Assembly (NCBI RefSeq): GCF_033097525.1
Contig: NZ_CP109907.1
Location: forward strand, 4,030,001 to 4,094,000
Direction of reading: 5' to 3'
DNA length: 64,000 bases
DNA from: Sphingobacterium sp. UGAL515B_05
GTDB taxonomy: Bacteria; Bacteroidota; Bacteroidia; Sphingobacteriales; Sphingobacteriaceae
The translations under genes were made by a program, and so were the position numbers. Shown piece by piece: positions 35,347 to 44,429 of this stretch (within the stretch, counting starts at the first letter, position 1; each line of letters begins with the position of its first letter). The notes below the pieces were generated by a model that was not told the origin of the DNA, made no database searches, and saw only the letters and a list, made by a program, of their open reading frames with translations.

Positions 35347-35889
35347 ATGATAATCACGGAAATCACAAGGAATATTCAGGGGGAGCAGATCAATAAGCGT
35401 CTTGATTCGCTCGCCATTGAATGGTATGAGTCGACCAAGCGGATTCAACGTTTACGTACAGCGGAGGGAATGGATATTGCCGTTAAATTGTTGGGTAATA
35501 CCTCCAGTTTGCAGGATGGTGATATCTTGTACGAAGATGAAGAAAAAATAGTTGTGGTAACGATCAAACCTTGTGAAGTCATCCGTATCATGGCAATTGA
35601 TTTCCTGCGAACTGCTTTTGTAGCCAGTGAAATTGGAAACAAACATTTGCCTCTATTTGTGGAGGCAAATGAATTGCTTATGCCTTATGAAAGGTCAATG
35701 TACGAGTGGTTAGCGAAACAGGGGTTTGACCCGCAACGTTGCGAGCGCCAACTTTTACGTCAGCTCAATGCAAATGTCGACCCAAAACATCATCAGAAGA
35801 TGAAGTTTTCGACGAAGAATATACCGCTCTTAATCAGCGATAAAGCCGTCATGAATTCGCAAGAGCGAGCAGCTATGAACGGAGATTGA
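35347..35889 (+). CDS. ureE: Urease accessory protein UreE
   Basis: 180 residues. The N-terminal peptide-binding-like domain ('LAIEWYESTKRIQRLRT', 'GDILYEDEEKIVVVTIKPCEVIRI') and the metal domain with 'ASEIGNKHLPLF' are recognisable; His in 'GNKHLP' is the conserved interface nickel ligand. The tail has only a short 'PKHHQK' instead of the long His tail of Klebsiella UreE. It supplies nickel to the UreDFG complex. A 161-base gap separates it from ureF. Confidence 0.88.
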   Translation: MIITEITRNIQGEQINKRLDSLAIEWYESTKRIQRLRTAEGMDIAVKLLGNTSSLQDGDILYEDEEKIVVVTIKPCEVIRIMAIDFLRTAFVASEIGNKHLPLFVEANELLMPYERSMYEWLAKQGFDPQRCERQLLRQLNANVDPKHHQKMKFSTKNIPLLISDKAVMNSQERAAMNGD

Positions 35890-36050
35890 AGATCCTCTGT
35901 CCAATAACCGAGCTTAGCGAGCTCATTGATGCCTTAATGGAAATAATAGGGATCAAAGGAAAAACCTGGTCAGCTTGAATGCCCAATGATAGAGAAGATT
36001 ACGCAAGGGGCTGATTGGTCCTTAAAGATTTATACTTACAATAAAAAATA

Positions 36051-36746
36051 ATGTCAATGAAAAATACATTTCTAGGCAAGTTACTTCATCTAGCAGATCC
36101 TACATTACCCATTGGTGGGTTTACCCATTCCAATGGACTGGAAACCTATGTGCAACAGGGCCTGGTCTGTGATAAGGCCACGGCGGACAATTATGTGCGC
36201 CATAACCTCTGGTATAATCTGAAGTACAATGATGCTGCTTTGATGAAATTGGCCTATGAAGCAACTTCTTCGCAGGACATGGATGCATTGATCGCCCTAG
36301 ATCAAGAATGTACAGCATTAAAAAGTCCAAGAGAAATTCGCGATGCCAGTAAAAAACTGGGCGTCCGTATTTATAAAATATTCAGTCGGTATCAGCAACA
36401 GGATTTTGTGCTGTCCTGGGGTGAATTAATCCAAAAGAAGGAAGTCGATAGTCATTACTGTTTGATGTATGGCATGTTGGCGTCACTTTTAGAAATTCCT
36501 TTGGAAGAAGCGTTACACGGCTTTTATTATAATGCCGCTATTACGATGGTGACCAATGCCGTTAAACTGGTGCCATTAGGGCAATTGGATGGCCAAGATA
36601 TACTTTTTGGTTTACATGATGATATACTTGATCTCTGCAAAGAGACCTTAACAGTTGAACGGAATTTAGTGGGCTTATGCAACATTGGATTTGACATCCG
36701 TTGCATGCAACACGAACGATTATATTCTAGAGTTTATATTTCTTAA
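36051..36746 (+). CDS. ureF: Urease accessory protein UreF
   Basis: 231 residues. The family start 'LLHLADPTLPIGGFTHSNGLETYVQ' and the all-helical body with 'DALIALDQECTALKSPREIRDASKKLG' are diagnostic, as is 'YNAAITMVTNAVKLVPLGQLDGQ'. UreF docks UreG onto the UreD-urease complex and gates GTP hydrolysis. It is 12 bases from ureG. Confidence 0.93.
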   Translation: MSMKNTFLGKLLHLADPTLPIGGFTHSNGLETYVQQGLVCDKATADNYVRHNLWYNLKYNDAALMKLAYEATSSQDMDALIALDQECTALKSPREIRDASKKLGVRIYKIFSRYQQQDFVLSWGELIQKKEVDSHYCLMYGMLASLLEIPLEEALHGFYYNAAITMVTNAVKLVPLGQLDGQDILFGLHDDILDLCKETLTVERNLVGLCNIGFDIRCMQHERLYSRVYIS

Positions 36747-36758
36747 AAAACAATTACC

Positions 36759-37397
36759 ATGGAAAATAGAAAATATGTTAAAATAGGGGTTGGTGGCCCA
36801 GTAGGGTCAGGTAAAACAGCATTATTGGAAAGATTGAGCCGACGTTTGATGAATGAAATTGATCTTGCAGTAATTACGAATGATATCTATACAAAGGAAG
36901 ATGCGGAGTATATGGCCAAAAATAGTTTACTGCCCCGTGAACGGATTATCGGTGTAGAAACCGGCGGTTGCCCGCATACAGCAATACGTGAAGATGCAAG
37001 TATGAATCTGGAAGCTGTGGATGAACTGGCAAGCCGCTTTCCGGATTTGGAATTGATATTGATCGAAAGTGGTGGTGATAACCTAACTTCTACCTATAGC
37101 CCGGATCTCGCCGATATTACCATTTTCGTAATCGATGTTGCCGAAGGTGAAAAAATGCCACGTAAAGGTGGTCCAGCAATTACAAGATCTGATCTTTTAT
37201 TGATCAATAAGAAAGATTTGGCACCCTATGTAGGCGCAAGCTTAGAAGTAATGGAGCATGATGCACGTAAAATGCGTAAAGGCTCTCCATTCTTGTTCTC
37301 CAACCTAAAAACCGGCGATGGTTTGGAAGAGATTGTAGGCTGGATTAAAAAATACGCACTCCTTCAGGATATTGAGGAGCCTAATTTACTACGTTAA
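36759..37397 (+). CDS. ureG: Urease accessory GTPase UreG
   Basis: 212 residues. P-loop 'GGPVGSGKTA' (Lys19), nickel motif Cys71-Pro72-His73 ('GGCPHTAIREDAS'), 'ESGGDNLTSTYSPDLAD' and the guanine motif 'INKKDLAPYVG' are all intact. UreG carries nickel to the active site in a GTP-dependent dimer. ureD starts 2 bases after its stop. Confidence 0.97.
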   Translation: MENRKYVKIGVGGPVGSGKTALLERLSRRLMNEIDLAVITNDIYTKEDAEYMAKNSLLPRERIIGVETGGCPHTAIREDASMNLEAVDELASRFPDLELILIESGGDNLTSTYSPDLADITIFVIDVAEGEKMPRKGGPAITRSDLLLINKKDLAPYVGASLEVMEHDARKMRKGSPFLFSNLKTGDGLEEIVGWIKKYALLQDIEEPNLLR

Positions 37398-37399
37398 TT

Positions 37400-38191
37400 A
37401 TGATTTGTTCTTTAGCTATCAAAATAGCACATCGTGAGGGGAAATCCTTTATGAAAGATGCATACGCGACACAACCGTTTCGTATTGTTCCTGTTGGACA
37501 GTATCAAAAAGACAATGCTGCATATTTAATGATCATGAGTTCATCACCTGGTCTGTTGGATGGAGATGACCATCGTATTCAAGTTGATATTACTCCGGGG
37601 GCTAAATTGCAGTTACAAACGCAAGCTTACCAGCGTTTGTTTCACATGAAAGGTCATTCGTCCCAAACGATGGAAGTGAATATTGGTGAAAATGCTGTTT
37701 TTTCTTATGTCCCCCATCCTGTAGTACCACAACATTCGTCGCATTTTTTGAGCCATAACATTGTACATCTTGCCTCAAATTGTCACTTATTGCTGAGTGA
37801 AATCGTGACTTGTGGTCGGAAGATGTCTGGTGAAGAGTTTATGTACAATCATTTTCAGAATCTAACAGAGTGTTATGTGAACGGGAGACTTGTTGTGAAA
37901 GACAATGTGTTGCTGCAGCCAGATCGGATGCCAATTCAGGGATTAGGTATTTTGGAGGGGTACACGCACCAGGGAACTTTGATCTACCTTAATAGTGCCG
38001 GTGTGAATCCTGGCGAATGGATCGAGGCTTTCCATGAAAAATATGGTGAAACCAAAAACGTCGCATTTGGTATTAGTGAATTGGAGCATGACGGTTTTAT
38101 GGTTCGTGTGTTGGGACATGGCGCCGAACAGCTTTATCTTCTTTTTAAAGAAATGCAGCAAGCGATGTGGGATGTTCTGTTTTTGAATTGA
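37400..38191 (+). CDS. ureD: Urease accessory protein UreD (UreH)
   Basis: 263 residues. Family blocks are 'RIVPVGQYQKDNAAYLMIMSSSPGLLDGDDHRI', 'LQTQAYQRLFHM', 'FSYVPHPVVPQHSSHF' and 'SEIVTCGRKMSGEEF'. UreD scaffolds the apo-urease and carries the nickel tunnel. The order E-F-G-D at the end of the operon is one of the usual Bacteroidota arrangements. Confidence 0.93.
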   Translation: MICSLAIKIAHREGKSFMKDAYATQPFRIVPVGQYQKDNAAYLMIMSSSPGLLDGDDHRIQVDITPGAKLQLQTQAYQRLFHMKGHSSQTMEVNIGENAVFSYVPHPVVPQHSSHFLSHNIVHLASNCHLLLSEIVTCGRKMSGEEFMYNHFQNLTECYVNGRLVVKDNVLLQPDRMPIQGLGILEGYTHQGTLIYLNSAGVNPGEWIEAFHEKYGETKNVAFGISELEHDGFMVRVLGHGAEQLYLLFKEMQQAMWDVLFLN

Positions 38192-38305
38192 TGGGACAAA
38201 CTCGCTCATGGGTTAGATGTAACCGCGGCGATGAAATTACCGTGGTTATTAGGGAAAGCTTTAAGAGCTTTTGTGAACAAATGATAAACAATTAATTATA
38301 TTCCA

Positions 38306-39196
38306 ATGAAAAATAACATCCTAGCTTTTATGAAAGCATTTTTTAAAGGATTTGGGCAAATTATGTTACAGGGTAACATTTGGACGGGTATTTTATTTAT
38401 CGGTGCCATTATTTATGATTCGGCCCTGATGGGGTTTGCAGGGATACTTGCTAATTTAGTTGGCGTTTTGACTGCCAAGTTGATGAAATTTGATGAGGAT
38501 CATATCAATGATGGACTCTTCGGATTTAATGCTACACTTTACGGTATTGCTTTGGTGTTCTATTTCCAAACCAATGTTTGGGTATGGGGAGCTTTGATCC
38601 TGGGGTCTGCATTAACAACGATCTTGATGGGCTTTGCATTAAAGAAAAACCTGCCCGTATTTACATTTCCTTTTATCTTAATTACCTGGATCGCATTGTA
38701 TGTGTTGAGTATTCCAGAATTGGCCTTACGTACGGTACCCGAACACTTTGTGGATATTCAGGAAATGGATGATTTCTTGATTGAAGGCCATGCCTTTGGT
38801 CAGGTTATTTTTCAGGGTAGTTTAATTGCTGGATTGATCTTTTTCATTGGGGTTTTCCTGAGCAATCCCATGGGAGCACTTTACGGTTTCGCTGCTGTTA
38901 TCATTAGTGTTTACATTTCGCACCATGGCCATGAATCTGCAGATATGACCAATAATGGCATCTTTAGTTTCAATGCCGTGTTGGTTGGCATTGCCTTGAG
39001 CGGTCCACGTGTCCGTGATGGCGTATATGTATTAATTGCTGTAATTATCGCCACCTATTTTGATCACTTTTTGATTCACAACGGGTGGACGACATTGACT
39101 TTCCCTTTTGTGGTTGCAATGTGGGCGATGCAACCGGTCAAACTTATTGATAAGTGGTTGGTGAATAAATTTTCATCAGCCGAAGGGACTTCTTAG
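38306..39196 (+). CDS. Urea channel of the UT family
   Basis: 296 residues. Two homologous halves are visible: 'FGQIMLQGNIWTGILFIGA' / 'GLFGFNATLYGIALVFYF' and 'FGQVIFQGSLIAGLIFFIG' / 'GIFSFNAVLVGIALSG'. This inverted duplication with G-x-F-x-F-N-x-x-L-x-G motifs is the UT-B fold seen in Desulfovibrio dvUT. 'NPMGALYGF' corresponds to the pore-lining region. It passes urea through the inner membrane for the cytoplasmic urease. It lies 114 bases after ureD. Confidence 0.92.
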   Translation: MKNNILAFMKAFFKGFGQIMLQGNIWTGILFIGAIIYDSALMGFAGILANLVGVLTAKLMKFDEDHINDGLFGFNATLYGIALVFYFQTNVWVWGALILGSALTTILMGFALKKNLPVFTFPFILITWIALYVLSIPELALRTVPEHFVDIQEMDDFLIEGHAFGQVIFQGSLIAGLIFFIGVFLSNPMGALYGFAAVIISVYISHHGHESADMTNNGIFSFNAVLVGIALSGPRVRDGVYVLIAVIIATYFDHFLIHNGWTTLTFPFVVAMWAMQPVKLIDKWLVNKFSSAEGTS

Positions 39197-39223
39197 TCCT
39201 TTTTGTAAACTAAAATTTTATGT

Positions 39224-40030
39224 ATGTTTAAATTTCGTTTAATAAAACTATTCCCAATAATGCTCTTATTGGGAATTCATGTAAATACAGTTTACGGGCA
39301 AGTTAGTCCGCCGGGATTGGGAAAAGCAAGGACCGCATCTTGGTCCGTTCTGGGCTTACGCCGTAAACTGGATAGTGCAGGAACCAAAGAGGCACTAACC
39401 TACATCGGTCTGGGTACCAAAAGTACACCCGACGATTCAAATCCATTTCATAAGCAGGCCATTTGGGTGTTAAACCATGAGGTCTATCATAAATTTGCCA
39501 AAAATCAACAATATAGCTATGCATTGAGCTATCGTCGCCAAAACATTTATGATGAGGCCGCACCCTACCATAATGAAGGTGTCGAGCAAGAATTTAGGTT
39601 GTATGGACGATATGCGTATACATTTACCCTGAATGATCGTTTGAAATGGAAAAATACCTTGAGGCAAGAGTTTCGAAAGTTCTTTACAGCTGATTTTCAG
39701 AAAACAGAAGAGAATTTTCAATTTAGGACCCGCTTGAAGTCGCAGCTAAATTTTAAAATTTCAGCTAAGAATAAGCAAGAACTGGCTTTGAGTGCAGAAG
39801 GGCTTTTTGCAATCAGTAAGCTCTACGAACCTGTTAGTACCTGGTCCAGCTTTGGCTATAAAGAGACCCGTCTGGGCTTCTATTACATGACAGATATTCC
39901 TAAGACACCTTTGCGATTGGATCTGGGGTATATGAACGACTTAATTAAAGGCTATGATAAGGTGGATTTTGGCGTTCATTATCTAGCCGTAGATTTAATC
40001 TGGAATCTGCCTTATCGTAAAAAGCATTAG
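39224..40030 (+). CDS. DUF2490-family outer-membrane protein
   Basis: 268 residues with a signal peptide ('HVNTVYGQ'). The pattern 'YALSYRRQNIYDEAAPYHNEGVEQEFRLYGRY' and 'RLKWKNTLRQEFRKFF' with alternating strands fits the DUF2490 barrel family. It starts 27 bases after the urea channel gene, so it is likely the last gene of the urease unit, perhaps giving urea a route through the outer membrane; that is inferred. Its stop codon overlaps that of the convergent AraC gene (40027-40030). Confidence 0.75.
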   Translation: MFKFRLIKLFPIMLLLGIHVNTVYGQVSPPGLGKARTASWSVLGLRRKLDSAGTKEALTYIGLGTKSTPDDSNPFHKQAIWVLNHEVYHKFAKNQQYSYALSYRRQNIYDEAAPYHNEGVEQEFRLYGRYAYTFTLNDRLKWKNTLRQEFRKFFTADFQKTEENFQFRTRLKSQLNFKISAKNKQELALSAEGLFAISKLYEPVSTWSSFGYKETRLGFYYMTDIPKTPLRLDLGYMNDLIKGYDKVDFGVHYLAVDLIWNLPYRKKH

Positions 40031-40914
40031 CCGGCCATAAACTTATGTTTTCGATAGTCACTGGGTGAATATCCAGTGATTTTTTTAAATAGCCGAGTAA
40101 AATAAGAGGGGGATTGAAATTTCAGCTCAAAGGCTATACCTGCGATATCTCTCGTAGCATCCTGCAGCAGAATCTGGCTATGTAAGATACTGATTTCGCT
40201 GATCCATTGTTTCGGTGGTTTATTGGTCGCTTCTTTCACACATTTATTGAGGTAATTTTCTGAAATATGCAGTAAGTTAGCATAGAATAATACGTTTTTA
40301 TGATCAATGTGGAATTTTTGTACATATTCGCGAAAACGAAAAGCGATATCCAATTGCCTGCTCATCGGAGCCTTTGTCTCGATATCTGATTTTATCACTT
40401 TCAATAGGATACATTGCATCATTGAAATGCAAACTTCCATGACACGGCCTTCTGTAAAAAGCTCCTCTTCCAATAATATAAGCATTTGCTGGATCCAATG
40501 CGCTACATGGGCTTTAAGTGTGGTAAAAGGATGGGAATTGAAAAATTTGATATCGTTTATACCGAGTTCGATATCCGTTACAATTTCATTTTCATAGACC
40601 ACAAAAAAACCTTCGACATCATCAGAGATTGCCAGCGTGGCCGTGATATTACCTTGTTTGATGTTGATGACCTGATTTTCGGTAAGGGTATAAGACGCGC
40701 TTTCGAGATGCTGGGTTAAGGATCCTTTCGTTACAAAAATGAGAAAATTAAACGTTGTACGATAGGGGATGACAGGCATCAGGATACTGCGTAAGTAATT
40801 TTCAATTCGATAGACTTGAATTTTATTCTCATTGAATAAATTATGCTCAGAAACATCAGGTAGAAATAACTTTTTATACTCGTAATTGTTGATGATCTTA
40901 ATCGAATTTTTCAT
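40027..40914 (-). CDS. AraC-family transcriptional regulator
   Basis: 295 residues. An N-terminal cupin-like sensing domain (about 1-180) is followed by two helix-turn-helix motifs: 'NVLFYANLLHISENYLNKCVKEATNKPP' and 'DIAGIAFELKFQSPSYFTRLFKKITGYSP'. The second is the classical AraC signature. The effector is unknown. It converges on the urease unit and overlaps its last stop codon, so local regulation of urease is possible but not indicated by orientation. Confidence 0.9.
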   Translation of the reverse strand: MKNSIKIINNYEYKKLFLPDVSEHNLFNENKIQVYRIENYLRSILMPVIPYRTTFNFLIFVTKGSLTQHLESASYTLTENQVINIKQGNITATLAISDDVEGFFVVYENEIVTDIELGINDIKFFNSHPFTTLKAHVAHWIQQMLILLEEELFTEGRVMEVCISMMQCILLKVIKSDIETKAPMSRQLDIAFRFREYVQKFHIDHKNVLFYANLLHISENYLNKCVKEATNKPPKQWISEISILHSQILLQDATRDIAGIAFELKFQSPSYFTRLFKKITGYSPSDYRKHKFMAG

Positions 40915-41065
40915 AGTCTTAAAACAACTTATTTACGCATGAAATCAAATAAAATGGATAGTTGCATGTAGGACAAATATACTCAAAAGTTTGCTAAAAA
41001 TAGGGTGAAATCCAATGCTTTCATTCAAGTAATTACTGTGCTAATGGAGTGTAAAAGCTTATTTA

Positions 41066-41641
41066 CTACATATTCTCCTGGTTCCCTTTTAGAAACTCGG
41101 AGGTGAAATGTTGTTGCTGTTTTTCATGGCTAAATTTCTCGCTGTTATAGGAAGCTGAATGACCTTTAGGTATCGATAGGGAGGACCATTTATCATCCAA
41201 ACATATTTTTCCGATATAGAGAATCTGCCCGATGTGGTAAGGATAATGTGCGAGTTGCCGCAAGATCGCTTCCATGACGGTATGGCCTTGATTACGGATA
41301 TAGATGATTTTAGCGAGATCTTCTTCTCCGAGCGATTCAATTGCTCGAAATAGACAAGCCCATCCAGCATTCCAATAGGTAATAAGCTCATCGCGATCTG
41401 TCCAGCTGTTCTCAAATTCCTGATCCCGGTTCCTATTTTCTTTTTCGCCATCTGTGCTGAGAAAATCGGTCCAGCGGGAAAGCATATTTCCACTTAAATG
41501 TTTTACAATTAATGCAATGCTATTGCTCGATTCATTGGGGTGCCAAAAGAGTTGTTCAGTGCTTAGTTGTGTAAATGTTTTATCACCCAATGATTTGTAA
41601 TATTGAAATTGCTTTATACAAGCCGCTAAAAAATTATCCAT
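41066..41641 (-). CDS. DUF1572 (DinB-like) protein
   Basis: 191 residues. A four-helix DinB-like bundle is indicated by 'SNSIALIVKHLSGNMLSRW', 'FENSWTDRDELITYWNAGW' and 'AHYPYHIGQILYIGK'. The histidines in 'VKHLSGN' and 'HYPYHIGQ' match the metal triad of the DinB superfamily. Bacterial DUF1572 proteins have no assigned reaction; some relatives are thiol transferases. Single gene, minus strand. Confidence 0.8.
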   Translation of the reverse strand: MDNFLAACIKQFQYYKSLGDKTFTQLSTEQLFWHPNESSNSIALIVKHLSGNMLSRWTDFLSTDGEKENRNRDQEFENSWTDRDELITYWNAGWACLFRAIESLGEEDLAKIIYIRNQGHTVMEAILRQLAHYPYHIGQILYIGKICLDDKWSSLSIPKGHSASYNSEKFSHEKQQQHFTSEFLKGNQENM

Positions 41642-41796
41642 TACGCCGAAAGTTTGTCATTTATATTGCATCTTAATATACAAAAATGTCGTGAAACCGA
41701 GACCTAAAATAGTTTTTTTTGAACAGAAATCTGGTATTGCTTTCGATCTCACTAATTTCCTGATACTGCTTTTTTAGGTGATTAGTGTGTAAATAT

Positions 41797-41826
41797 AGAA
41801 GGAGAAGGAGAAGGAGAAGGAGAAGG
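41797..41826. repeat. Hexanucleotide tandem repeat (AGAAGG)5
   Basis: Five exact copies in a row. It lies 156 bases upstream of the DUF1572 start codon on that gene's promoter side. Such tracts can change length by slipped-strand mispairing. Confidence 0.85.
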
Positions 41827-41859
41827 AATGGGGGATGCGAGCAAAAGGTAGACAAAAGC

Positions 41860-41888
41860 AAAGGTGATACTGGGGTTGTATCACCTTT
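41860..41888 (-). terminator. Terminator after the GIN-domain gene
   Basis: AAAGGTGATA and TATCACCTTT pair perfectly around a 9-base loop. Read on the minus strand it is followed by GCTTTTG, a short T-run. It is 58 bases past the stop of the GIN-domain gene. Confidence 0.6.
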
Positions 41889-41945
41889 AAGCTAACTAAA
41901 CATTAAACATAAATAAACAGTCTTTTTTAAAGACCACACTAAAAA

Positions 41946-42689
41946 TTAGAGCACTACTCTGCCGCTAGTTGATTTGTCAACCTGGACATTTTTTGGCTGA
42001 TTTTTTAACGCAATTCTTGCAGATGTAGAAACATTTCCCTGTAAGTTTTCTTTCACGCTGAGCGTCACATTGGCAGATGAATTTGCTTGTACTTGGGCAT
42101 TTGTCGTGGAGAAACGGCTCATATCAACCGATGCCGATGAATTGGTGTTCAAATTTAAATTTGAAGCGCTACCCGCAATTTCCTGCTTAGACGAACTGCT
42201 TGCTGCTACTTGCAAGTTTTTACTGCTGACTTCTGTCGTTAACCTACTTGAAGAGCTTGTTGAAAGGTTTATATCATCCGCAATTAATTTTTTTAGCGAT
42301 ATTTTTGCGGAAGAGGATACGTCTACAGAAATTTTGTTTGCCTTAATCGTTTCATCTGTATAGATTGAACTGCTGGATGATGCCGAAAAACGTGTCGGTA
42401 TTTTGCTTGAGTAAACAGTTACGCGATTGTTTCTCGCATTTCTAATTTGTGAATTTCTCTTATACTGCACATAGAGTGTACCGTTTTTAACAGTCGTTTC
42501 GATAAGGGATAAATGCTCGGGATTATCAGCCTCAACAACAACCTCGTTGCGATTAGAATGAATATAATCTACACGTAATGAAGTTGCCGATGAAATGCCA
42601 TCTGGAGCAGTGATTTTGCGTGTTTCGCGTTCTTGTGCCTGAGCTACATATAAAAATGAAATAAAGGCAATGGTTAAGATTCTTTTCAT
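41946..42689 (-). CDS. GIN-domain (DUF2807) exported protein
   Basis: 247 residues with a signal peptide ('ISFLYVAQAQE'). The body is a Ser/Asn-rich right-handed beta-helix repeat: 'SASSSSSIYTDETIKANKISVDVSSSAKISLKKL' continues as shorter copies to the C-terminus. This is the DUF2807 'putative auto-transporter adhesin head GIN' family common in Bacteroidota. It is a periplasmic or surface protein whose role is not known. The terminator just downstream indicates a single-gene unit. Confidence 0.85.
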   Translation of the reverse strand: MKRILTIAFISFLYVAQAQERETRKITAPDGISSATSLRVDYIHSNRNEVVVEADNPEHLSLIETTVKNGTLYVQYKRNSQIRNARNNRVTVYSSKIPTRFSASSSSSIYTDETIKANKISVDVSSSAKISLKKLIADDINLSTSSSSRLTTEVSSKNLQVAASSSSKQEIAGSASNLNLNTNSSASVDMSRFSTTNAQVQANSSANVTLSVKENLQGNVSTSARIALKNQPKNVQVDKSTSGRVVL

Positions 42690-42946
42690 TATTTTTCTGT
42701 TATTAGTTTAAATATATTACTACTGAAAGTTTCATTTTAATTTCCCTTTTTTTATCATTTCTAATGTGCATGTACCTATACCCGATTGTTAACTGCTACC
42801 TATAGTATAATAGTGATGCCAAAACTTTAAATTGGCTTAAGGCGTTGATTAACAATACCTTGTTTTATGGGTGATGTTTTAGTTTATGCTCATTTTTGAA
42901 CATCAACTGTTCGGTATCGGACAGTCGACTGTTTGCAATATTCTTT

Positions 42947-43603
42947 TTACCATACCCTTCTTGTATAGGCCGCTAACCAGAATTGATACTCTAATTGGGA
43001 AGCTGTTACAAATACTTGTCGCATCTTCTCCCGTTTTGTTGCAGTAGTTTCTGCAGCAATTTTGTCAACATAGTTTTTGGCCTTGATCACTCCCTGTGCA
43101 AAATCATCACCGCTATAGGTTTCTATCCATTTGGAATAGGGATTTTCCTGTGTATTTGCTGTCGATACAATGTGATCTCCGACCTCCTTATAAATCCAAA
43201 AACAGGGGAGTGTTGCCGCCATAGCGACCTCGACGCTCTCGAAAGCGGCTACGCTTTTAAGAAAATGGACATAATGATGGCAGGTTGGTTCGATCTTGTT
43301 GCTCTCGTCGGCAGCACTTAAATCAAATTCCCGAAAATAATTTTCGTGTAGCGCGCTTTCAACAAGAAGCGCATTGCGACCAAATTCGAAATAGTCCAAT
43401 GCTTGTTGGTTATCCGCACTTTTTGCACCTATATAGGCGAGCACACGGCCAAATTCTTCTAAATAGAAAGCATCCTGCTGCATGTAAAATTGAAATTTAT
43501 CCAGGGGAAGACTACCATCACTAAGCTGAACGATAAACGGCATGGCAAGTATATCTGAATAAATAGTTGTTATAGAATCCCAGGCTTGATCAGTCCAGTT
43601 CAT
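42947..43603 (-). CDS. tenA: Thiaminase II / aminopyrimidine salvage enzyme TenA
   Basis: 218 residues. The catalytic set is visible: Asp44 ('MQQDAFYLEEF'), Cys134 ('ATLPCFWIY') and Glu205 ('SQLEYQFW'), which are close in number to Asp44, Cys135 and Glu205 of Bacillus TenA. It hydrolyses aminomethyl-pyrimidine thiamin breakdown products to hydroxymethylpyrimidine. Its start overlaps the end of thiD by 14 bases, and it is the last gene of the riboswitch-controlled operon. Confidence 0.92.
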   Translation of the reverse strand: MNWTDQAWDSITTIYSDILAMPFIVQLSDGSLPLDKFQFYMQQDAFYLEEFGRVLAYIGAKSADNQQALDYFEFGRNALLVESALHENYFREFDLSAADESNKIEPTCHHYVHFLKSVAAFESVEVAMAATLPCFWIYKEVGDHIVSTANTQENPYSKWIETYSGDDFAQGVIKAKNYVDKIAAETTATKREKMRQVFVTASQLEYQFWLAAYTRRVW

Positions 43604-44429
43604 ATTGAATAAGTTTAAGTGGGTTATGGAAGTGATTTAATGGCCCATTTCCTTTGCCAATAAGAAGATCTTTACTACCGGCTATTGCTGCGTGTATATA
43701 GGCCAATGCGAAATCTACCGCGCTATCGAGACCAACGCCTTGTGCCAAATGGCTCGCAATTGCTGAAGAAAGCGAACAACCCGAACCATGTGTATTTTTG
43801 CTGTTAATTTTTTGTGATTTGAATTCAATTGGTGGATTCTTTTGCTGGAATAATAGCGATGTTAGCTCTTGACTACGGAGATGTCCACCTTTAATCAAAA
43901 CGGATTGACAGCCTTTTGCCAGTAAGGTATTTCCCGCTTTTTCCATCTTCAGGACATTGTCTATAACTTCGTCCACCAGGACACCTACCTCATCTAAATT
44001 TGGTGTAATCAGCGTTGCTAAAGGAAAAAGAAGTTCTATGCAGGCCTGAATTGTATCATCATGAATGAGCTTGTGTCCACTCGTTGACACCATGACTGGA
44101 TCAAAGACGATAGGCCCTTTATATTCTTTTAAATAGCTGCTAATAAGCTTCACAAGTTCAATATTGTGTACCATCCCTATTTTGATTGCGCCGGGATAGA
44201 TATCATCAAAAATCGCATCCAATTGATCCTTGACGGCTGCAGTAGGGATTTCATAAATATTTCTTACACCTTGTGTATTCTGTACTGGCAGGGCGGTTAA
44301 TACATTCATGGCATAACAACCTAATGCAGATATCGTTTTGGTGTCTGCCTGTATGCCTGCTCCACCACTACCATCGAACCCCGCAATGCTGAGTACGGTA
44401 GGGACGCGGTATTTTTTATCTTTTGTCAT
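43590..44429 (-). CDS. thiD: Hydroxymethylpyrimidine/phosphomethylpyrimidine kinase ThiD
   Basis: 279 residues from the ATG at 44429. A longer frame to 44525 runs inside thiE and is rejected; the chosen start makes an ATGA overlap with the thiE stop (44426-44429). Family motifs are 'LSIAGFDGSGGAGIQADTKT' at the N-terminus, 'VFDPVMVSTSGHKLI', 'LITPNLDEVGVL' and the anion hole 'KNTHGSGCSLSSAIA'. It phosphorylates the pyrimidine half of thiamin twice. Confidence 0.94.
   Translation of the reverse strand: MTKDKKYRVPTVLSIAGFDGSGGAGIQADTKTISALGCYAMNVLTALPVQNTQGVRNIYEIPTAAVKDQLDAIFDDIYPGAIKIGMVHNIELVKLISSYLKEYKGPIVFDPVMVSTSGHKLIHDDTIQACIELLFPLATLITPNLDEVGVLVDEVIDNVLKMEKAGNTLLAKGCQSVLIKGGHLRSQELTSLLFQQKNPPIEFKSQKINSKNTHGSGCSLSSAIASHLAQGVGLDSAVDFALAYIHAAIAGSKDLLIGKGNGPLNHFHNPLKLIQYELD

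Larger units (their letters stand above)
41642..41945. other. Intergenic region with a hexamer microsatellite
   Basis: 304 bases between the DUF1572 and GIN-domain genes, both on the minus strand. It contains the terminator of the GIN-domain gene and the AGAAGG repeat. A leucine-run frame across the repeat on the minus strand is a product of the repeat and is not called. Confidence 0.5.

Noticed and set aside
41673..41861. Minus-strand frame with a run of ten leucines
   Set aside because: The leucines are encoded by the AGAAGG microsatellite; the rest has no protein-like character.
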